From a bacterium (lineage in GTDB: Bacteria; Arandabacterota; Arandabacteria; Arandabacterales; Arandabacteraceae), in assembly GCA_025774405.1 (NCBI GenBank), contig JALGWB010000005.1, forward strand, positions 1-27,946: a DNA stretch of 27,946 nt, written 5' to 3'. A program made the translations under genes and the position numbers. The notes beneath the pieces are model-generated. The model saw nothing but the letters and a program-made list of their open reading frames with translations. It made no database searches and was not told the DNA's origin. Below are positions 23,072-27,946 of the stretch, piece after piece (within the stretch, counting starts at the first letter, position 1; the number at the start of each line of letters is the position of its first letter).

Positions 23072-23883
23072 CACATAGAATTGCTCTGATTGGATCCCTG
23101 ATTTGCCTGATATCGTTGAGTTGCCAGCACCAGCAGATCATCACCGAGACCAGTTCAAGATGGCTCAGGATTCGCCATGCCCCGCTTGAGGAGGCCAAGG
23201 TCGGAACTGATGCCCCGATAGAGGTTGAAGTCGAGAGTTCAGCCAATGTGAACAGGATTGAAGCCTTCCTTTTCTTCAAAGCCGAGCAATCGACATTCGA
23301 TGTCACGAAAATGCAACCCATTGATGGTGGCCGCTTCTTCACGACTGTCCCTTCACAGCCACGTGGCACCGTTGTCGAATACTACATCGAAGTCAGGGGC
23401 GATGGAGACCTGGTCGCAAGAATCCCTCAGAAGGAGGAAGGCAATCTCGAACTCACCTATAAGGGCATACCAAGTCGCACGCTACTTCTGGCCCACGTTG
23501 TTCTGATCTTCGTCTGCCTAGCGCTGTTCCTGCTGGTCGGTTTCCTCGCAGTCAAGGCTCTGGGAAATAGGCAGATAGCCCTTCACATTCCGAGGCTTGC
23601 CTTGCTGGCTACGGTTATCTTCTTCATATCGAGCTTCCCGCTTGGAATGATAGTTGCTTACCAGACCTATGGCAAAGCGTGGACCGGCTTTCCCCTCGGC
23701 AGCGACTTTACCGACAATAAGTCACTTGCCATAATCCTCTACTTTGTCATCAGCACCATTCTTTACAAGGGCTCTGCCATGCGGCGCGATGCAAGTGCGG
23801 ATGCTCTGCCGATTCGTACCATCCCCTACGTCTATCTTGTAGGCGTTTGCATGATCATTGTGCTTTTTGCAATTCCTCACTAA
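23068..23883 (+). CDS. Unknown membrane protein: lipoprotein-like signal, beta domain, four membrane helices
   Basis: I do not recognise this 271-residue protein. It begins with a hydrophobic signal ending in ISLSC, a possible but imperfect lipobox with Cys19. Residues about 35-130 look like an extracytoplasmic beta-sandwich (alternating charged strands, EVEVESSANVNRIEAFLFF). They are followed by about four membrane helices (139-165, 175-200, 219-235, 250-270) and no cytoplasmic enzyme domain. The start ATGA overlaps the epimerase stop, so it is co-translated with the methylmalonyl-CoA genes, and it ends 45 bases before the HEAT-repeat gene. A sensor, a transporter accessory or a complex subunit are all possible; the sequence does not decide. 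Confidence 0.65.
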   Translation: MTHRIALIGSLICLISLSCQHQQIITETSSRWLRIRHAPLEEAKVGTDAPIEVEVESSANVNRIEAFLFFKAEQSTFDVTKMQPIDGGRFFTTVPSQPRGTVVEYYIEVRGDGDLVARIPQKEEGNLELTYKGIPSRTLLLAHVVLIFVCLALFLLVGFLAVKALGNRQIALHIPRLALLATVIFFISSFPLGMIVAYQTYGKAWTGFPLGSDFTDNKSLAIILYFVISTILYKGSAMRRDASADALPIRTIPYVYLVGVCMIIVLFAIPH

Positions 23884-23928
23884 CGGATAAACTTAGCATT
23901 CATAATCCACAACCCTGACGCCGATAAG

Positions 23929-25644
23929 ATGGATAGACGTGGTTACGGTGTGACGGAGTCTCAGACGATGCAGAATTCTCCCAGTCGTATGGCAACCTCT
24001 AAGAAGGAAGCCAATGTCACAGCCATTGTCAAAAAGATGGCTATGGTCTATAAGAACCTGAGAACCTACGATCTTAACAACCCTGTGCTTCAAGACTCAT
24101 TCAAGTCGCTTTACGGAGCCCTGACTTCCTTTCTAGACGTTCATGGCTTGCTAAGCTTACTTGTCAGGCCAAATGAGATACTCTATGAATCCGTGGTTGT
24201 TTACTCATCCGAAGAGAAAAACGAAAGCCTGGCTTTCAACCTCTATAAGGATGGGATCAGGTTGCTGAGTTTCAGAGAAGGACTGCCAAAGCGAGAGCTG
24301 ATGAAGTTCATGATTGCCCTTAACGAGGCGAGAGATGCCGACCCCTACCAGGCAGATCTTGTCACCATCCTCTGGGAAAAGGATCTCTCCTACATAACCT
24401 ACCGTGCTGTGGATATCTTTCTCGAAGATGATGAAAGTCAAGATCTCGAGCAACTCCTGGGTCGGGCATCATCAGATCAGCAACTAACAGGCGCTCAGCC
24501 TGTGGTGAATCCAGAGCTTCTCCTGAGGGATCTGGGTTTAAGTGACAAGTCTCAGCCTCGCCGTTTCGCATTTAAACGTGCGGTCAAAGAAGCTGACATC
24601 AGAAGGATAGCCAGGGAAATCGTAAACGAAGACTACGTGACAAAGCTGCGCAGATGCAGCCGGATCTGCATCCAGATTCTCAGGCTCGATTCCGACGATA
24701 TGACCTTCAATCGCGTCGTCGGCTTTGTCGGCAAAATGTGTGACTGGCTGGTTCATGAAAAGGAATTCCTTGCTGCCTGCAATATCGTCTCTGATTTGCG
24801 CTCGATAAGAGACCTGCCGGATCTCTCAGATCAGCGCAGAGCCAGTATCGACGAGACGATTGAGAAACTCGGCAACAGCAAAACAATGCAAATGATAGGC
24901 GAATACCTCAATACAATTCCTGAACAGCAGGCAGAAGAGGTCTATGCCTATCTCACGCTTATGGCTCCAAACTCAGTCGGTCCTCTATGTGAGATCCTCG
25001 CTGAATGTGAGGTGAGAAAGGCGAGGTATCTGCTCTGCCGAGCGATTTCCGTGATAATCAAGAACAAACCCGAAGAGCTCCGACCCTTCCTCAGTGACGG
25101 AAGGTGGTACTTCGTCAGAAACATCGTGATGATTCTCGGAATGGCCGGCAATCCCGAAGCCATCCCGCTGCTTTATCAGGTGGTTGCGCATCCTGAGGCG
25201 AGAGTGCGCCGGGAAGTTGCCCGTTCACTTGGAAGAATTGGTTCACCTGCGGGTACCCGCATGCTTGGGGAGCTTGTCAATGATCCCAACAAGATGGTGA
25301 GAATGGCAAGCCTCACCTCGATGAGGCAAATTGCTGATCCAGAGGCCAGGCACATAATCGAGCCGATAATCCGTGGTAAGGGGTTTATGAATCTTTCGCC
25401 CGATGAGAAACGTGAGTTCATGCGCACATATGGTAGCCTGGGCTCTGAAAGTCTTGATCTCCTTGTTGACATCGTTGAAGGTTCATCGCAAAACTTCGAT
25501 GAGAAGACCAGAGCAATGGCGGTCTATGGAATAGCCATGATTCCAGGTGACGAGACACCAAGCATTCTGACCGCCATCAGTAACAGTTATGATGGACCGA
25601 TAAGATATGCGGCGCTTGAGGCTCTTGCAACGATCATGCCATGA
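23929..25644 (+). CDS. HEAT-repeat-like protein with an N-terminal module shared with the next gene
   Basis: A 571-residue soluble, mostly helical protein. Residues about 30-175 form an alpha/beta module with a conserved course: a helix with TYDLNNPVLQ, then LLSLLVRPNEILYESVVVY, then LYKDGIRLLSFREGL and a helix starting KRELMKF. The HD-GYP protein encoded next has the same pattern. Residues about 335-571 are HEAT/PBS-lyase-like helical repeats, clearest at AIPLLYQVVAHPEARVRREV and the repeats after it, a surface for protein binding. No catalytic motif is seen. The start is uncertain: ATG 23929 lacks a good ribosome binding site, while ATG 23968 has GGAG nine bases upstream. Its stop overlaps the next gene (ATGA, 25641-25644), so the two proteins are made together and may form a complex. 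Confidence 0.75.
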   Translation: MDRRGYGVTESQTMQNSPSRMATSKKEANVTAIVKKMAMVYKNLRTYDLNNPVLQDSFKSLYGALTSFLDVHGLLSLLVRPNEILYESVVVYSSEEKNESLAFNLYKDGIRLLSFREGLPKRELMKFMIALNEARDADPYQADLVTILWEKDLSYITYRAVDIFLEDDESQDLEQLLGRASSDQQLTGAQPVVNPELLLRDLGLSDKSQPRRFAFKRAVKEADIRRIAREIVNEDYVTKLRRCSRICIQILRLDSDDMTFNRVVGFVGKMCDWLVHEKEFLAACNIVSDLRSIRDLPDLSDQRRASIDETIEKLGNSKTMQMIGEYLNTIPEQQAEEVYAYLTLMAPNSVGPLCEILAECEVRKARYLLCRAISVIIKNKPEELRPFLSDGRWYFVRNIVMILGMAGNPEAIPLLYQVVAHPEARVRREVARSLGRIGSPAGTRMLGELVNDPNKMVRMASLTSMRQIADPEARHIIEPIIRGKGFMNLSPDEKREFMRTYGSLGSESLDLLVDIVEGSSQNFDEKTRAMAVYGIAMIPGDETPSILTAISNSYDGPIRYAALEALATIMP

Positions 25645-26948
25645 GGGAAGCCATGGATTTTGAAAGTACGACCGTCGATCAAAAACAGAGCAACGCTGAA
25701 GAGCACGCATTGAGCACAGCTGATCTCAATCTCTTGCGACAGGCAGCTCAGTTCCTGGGGCGTTTTCGGGTTCTTGTCAAGCTTGCGCAGACACATGAGC
25801 GCCATAATCAGGCTGTACGTGAAGCCGCAGAGGCTCTCTATTCTGCACTTTGTGATCTTCTGGATGAAGTCAAAGTGGCCCGCTTTGATGTTGTTAACGA
25901 TTTTATCTATTTCAACGGCACACGAATTGGAGTGGGTACCTCTGAGTTTGACCTGATGCAATACCTTGTCGAACAAATGACTCTCAGGAACATCGGTTCA
26001 ATGATCCTCGACGATGCAGTTGAGCCTGAAGATCTCCTCTGCTTTGCGTTTGTATTTACACAACTAGATCTCGGGCACAAGGATCCCTTTGATGAGTTGT
26101 TGAGGCTTATGGCACTTGAGGGAATTGCCGGTATAGCTGTTAGCAAAACAGTGCCCAGGGACATGAATCTGTATGAGCAGCTGGACCACCCTCCCAAGGA
26201 ACAGGCAAAGAGATCATTCATCTCGGCCCTGCGCCTGATCAGGGAAGCGGTTAAGGATGGCATAGCACAGGGCAAGGTGAATCCACGTAAGATCAAACGC
26301 GTCATAGAGACGATTGTTGACACGATTATCTCGGATGAACGCTCGATGCTAGCCTTGACCGCCATACGTAACTACGATGAATACACCTATTACCACAGCT
26401 TTAATGTCTGCATTTATTCAATCGCCCTGGCCAACCGCCTGGGTCTCCCCCGCAAGATCCTCGCCGAAATAGGTGCCGCTGCCCTCTTCCACGACATAGG
26501 CAAAACCGATATACCTCAGTCCATTCTCAACAAGATGGGCAATCTCACGGAGGAAGAATGGAAATCGCTTCAGCAGCATACGATCGCCGGTGTCAAGCAC
26601 CTGACTCAACTCAAAAGGCTCGATAGTGCAACACTGCAATCGATAATTGTAGCGTTCTGCCATCACCTGAATATGGATTCCTCTGGCTATCCCCAGACAA
26701 TGGGAACAATAAAACCGGACGCTATAAGCAGGATTGTCCGTATCGTTGATATCTATGAAGCCCTCACCTCAGCTCGATCATATCGCATGAAGCCTTTTTC
26801 CAAGGCCGAGGCTCTTGAGGTAATAGCCAAAAGAGCTGGCACTGAGCTCGATGCTACTCTCTGTGCTGTCTTCGCTGAAACCATCGGCCCAGAGCATGAA
26901 TCCTCCAGTCAAAGCGATTCCGCTCCTAAAGGTAGCCAAGGCCCTTAA
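25641..26948 (+). CDS. HD-GYP domain protein (possible c-di-GMP phosphodiesterase)
   Basis: A 435-residue soluble protein. Residues about 30-170 repeat the N-terminal module of the preceding HEAT protein (THERHNQAV, VARFDVVNDFIYFNGTRI, LRNIGSMILDDAVEPEDL). Residues about 230-415 are an HD-GYP domain: His252, HDIGK at 284-288, His313, HH at 341-342, GYP at 349-351 and the late IYEALTSARSYR. The usual HHExxDGxGYP reads HHLNMDSSGYP, with the Glu lost and DG changed to DS, so metal binding and activity on c-di-GMP need testing. There is no receiver or membrane domain, so the shared module is probably the input. ATG 25641 overlaps the previous stop; ATG 25653, after GAGGGA, is an equally good start. 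Confidence 0.88.
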   Translation: MREAMDFESTTVDQKQSNAEEHALSTADLNLLRQAAQFLGRFRVLVKLAQTHERHNQAVREAAEALYSALCDLLDEVKVARFDVVNDFIYFNGTRIGVGTSEFDLMQYLVEQMTLRNIGSMILDDAVEPEDLLCFAFVFTQLDLGHKDPFDELLRLMALEGIAGIAVSKTVPRDMNLYEQLDHPPKEQAKRSFISALRLIREAVKDGIAQGKVNPRKIKRVIETIVDTIISDERSMLALTAIRNYDEYTYYHSFNVCIYSIALANRLGLPRKILAEIGAAALFHDIGKTDIPQSILNKMGNLTEEEWKSLQQHTIAGVKHLTQLKRLDSATLQSIIVAFCHHLNMDSSGYPQTMGTIKPDAISRIVRIVDIYEALTSARSYRMKPFSKAEALEVIAKRAGTELDATLCAVFAETIGPEHESSSQSDSAPKGSQGP

Positions 26949-26965
26949 GCTCCAACCCATTCTCC

Positions 26966-26994
26966 TTGACGAACGTGTAACAGCATGATACGAT
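26966..26994 (+). promoter_or_regulatory. Sigma-70 promoter of the acyl-CoA dehydrogenase
   Basis: TTGACG (26966-26971), a 17-base spacer and TACGAT (26989-26994) with TG at the extended -10 position. The transcript would start near 27001, about 35 bases before the ATG cluster at 27036. The rest of the gap 26949-27035 holds no clear terminator for the HD-GYP gene. Confidence 0.55.
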
Positions 26995-27035
26995 CCCCTG
27001 AAGCCTTGCAATATCTGGTTTCCGACGAAAGGGGG

Positions 27036-27946
27036 ATGATGATGGATTTCGATCTCGACAGTCAGCAACAGATGATAAGAAAGGCAGCCCGTGAGTTTGC
27101 TGAAAAGGAGATCAAACCCATAGCTGGCAAGCTGGATCCCGAAGCAATCTTTCCCTCTGACATCATATCACAGCTGGGTGAGCTGGGCTTCATGGGGATG
27201 ATGATACCTGAAGAATATGGTGGCTCCGGCATGGACTGTATCAGCTATGCGATCGCTGTTGAGGAGATTTCAAGAGCTGATGCCTCAACGGGTGTAACCA
27301 TGTCAGTTAACAATTCACTCGTCTGCCAGCCAATTCTTGACTATGGAACAGAAGAACAAAAACGAAAGTATCTTTCAGATCTTGCTCAGGGCAAGAAACT
27401 GGGAGCATTCTCGCTGACAGAGCCTGAGGCGGGTTCGGACGCAGGTAATGTTCAAACAACGGCCGTACTTGACGGTGACCATTATATCATCAATGGAACA
27501 AAGGTATTCGTCACCAACGGAGGTAAGGCAGACATCGTTATCCTCTTTGCATCAACCAATCCTGAGGCGAAGGCAAAGGGGATAAGCGCATTCATCATTG
27601 AGAAAGGTATGCCTGGTTTCAAGGTTGGTAAGAAGGAAGACAAGATGGGGATGCGTGCTTCAGACACCTCAGAGCTGATCTTTGAAGACTGCATAGTCCC
27701 GAAAGAGAATCTGCTCGGCGAGGAAGGTAAGGGTTTCAGAATAGCCTTAGCAACACTGGACGGAGGTCGAATCGGAATAGCTGCTCAGGCTGTTGGCATC
27801 GGGCAGGCATGTCTCGACGCTTCTGTTGAATATTCCAAGGTGAGAAAGCAATTCGGCAGACCGATATGCGAATTTCAGGCAATTCAGTGGATGCTTGCCA
27901 ACATGGCCACTGAGATTGAAGCAGCAAGATACCTGACTTACCATGC
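27036..27946 (+). CDS. Acyl-CoA dehydrogenase (short-chain type), 3' end outside the window
   Basis: FAD enzyme that makes the 2,3-double bond in a short or branched acyl-CoA, passing electrons to an electron-transfer flavoprotein. The frame starts at three successive ATG codons (27036, 27039, 27042) behind GAAAGGGGG and stays open to the window edge, 303 codons. Family marks in order are the N-terminal helical domain (AAREFAEKEIKPIA), MIPEEYGGSG, the FAD/substrate stretch AFSLTEPEAGSDAGN, NGTKVFVTNGG, and the start of the C-terminal domain with SKVRKQFGRPI. The catalytic Glu in the C-terminal domain is not in view. It resembles butyryl-CoA dehydrogenase most. It has its own promoter and fits the hydratase, butyrate kinase and propionyl-CoA genes nearby as part of acyl-CoA degradation. 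Confidence 0.92.
   Translation, partial: MMMDFDLDSQQQMIRKAAREFAEKEIKPIAGKLDPEAIFPSDIISQLGELGFMGMMIPEEYGGSGMDCISYAIAVEEISRADASTGVTMSVNNSLVCQPILDYGTEEQKRKYLSDLAQGKKLGAFSLTEPEAGSDAGNVQTTAVLDGDHYIINGTKVFVTNGGKADIVILFASTNPEAKAKGISAFIIEKGMPGFKVGKKEDKMGMRASDTSELIFEDCIVPKENLLGEEGKGFRIALATLDGGRIGIAAQAVGIGQACLDASVEYSKVRKQFGRPICEFQAIQWMLANMATEIEAARYLTYH

Overview
The window looks like a piece of a bacterial chromosome, probably from an uncultured Gram-negative lineage in or near the FCB group. The clues are indirect: a secreted phosphoesterase ends in a FlgD/type-IX-secretion-like C-terminal tail, one large protein ends in what looks like an outer-membrane beta-barrel, and TTG start codons backed by good ribosome binding sites recur. 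The phylum is an inference; no rRNA gene is present. Genes are packed tightly, many overlap by 1 to 4 bases, and no gene-free stretch exceeds about 200 bases. I see no CRISPR array, insertion sequence, phage gene or long repeat.

Layout. (1) 1-2130: the 5' end of a secreted protein gene (minus), a family 2 glycosyltransferase (plus), and a convergent phosphofructokinase (minus). (2) 2278-8388, plus strand: a putative envelope-polysaccharide cluster. It encodes a zinc-ribbon protein with a degenerate GGDEF domain that keeps an RxxD c-di-GMP-binding motif, a PgaC-like membrane glycosyltransferase broken by a frameshift, a 915-residue secreted protein joining an amidotransferase-like domain, a NodB-type deacetylase and a probable beta-barrel, and a UPF0104 flippase-like membrane protein. 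(3) 12399-8383, minus strand: an operon of an Rrf2 regulator with three IscR-like cysteines, cysteine desulfurase, quinolinate synthase NadA, a ThiF/MoeB-like E1 enzyme and a small DUF protein, behind a good sigma-70 promoter. This fits Fe-S supply for NAD synthesis. (4) 14100-12518, minus strand: tRNA-Glu(TTC), a hairpin, and a secreted purple-acid-phosphatase-like enzyme. (5) 17162-14137, minus strand: leucine dehydrogenase-like enzyme, butyrate kinase and enoyl-CoA hydratase. (6) 17369-23883, plus strand, divergent from (5): acyl-CoA (propionyl-CoA) carboxylase in three subunits, methylmalonyl-CoA mutase catalytic chain, methylmalonyl-CoA epimerase and an unknown lipoprotein-like membrane protein. 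(7) 23929-26948: two overlapping genes whose proteins share an N-terminal module, one ending in HEAT-like repeats and one in an HD-GYP domain. (8) 27036 to the end: an acyl-CoA dehydrogenase cut by the window edge.

Working together, regions 5, 6 and 8 read as branched-chain amino acid and propionate metabolism: amino acid to keto acid, acyl-CoA dehydrogenation and hydration, propionyl-CoA to succinyl-CoA, and ATP from acyl phosphate through butyrate kinase. Keto-acid dehydrogenase, phosphotransbutyrylase and the B12-binding mutase subunit are not in the window. Region 2 is the strongest candidate for something undescribed: a possible c-di-GMP-responsive polysaccharide synthesis, deacetylation and export system built with PelD-, PgaC-, PgaB- and PgaA-like parts in new arrangements.
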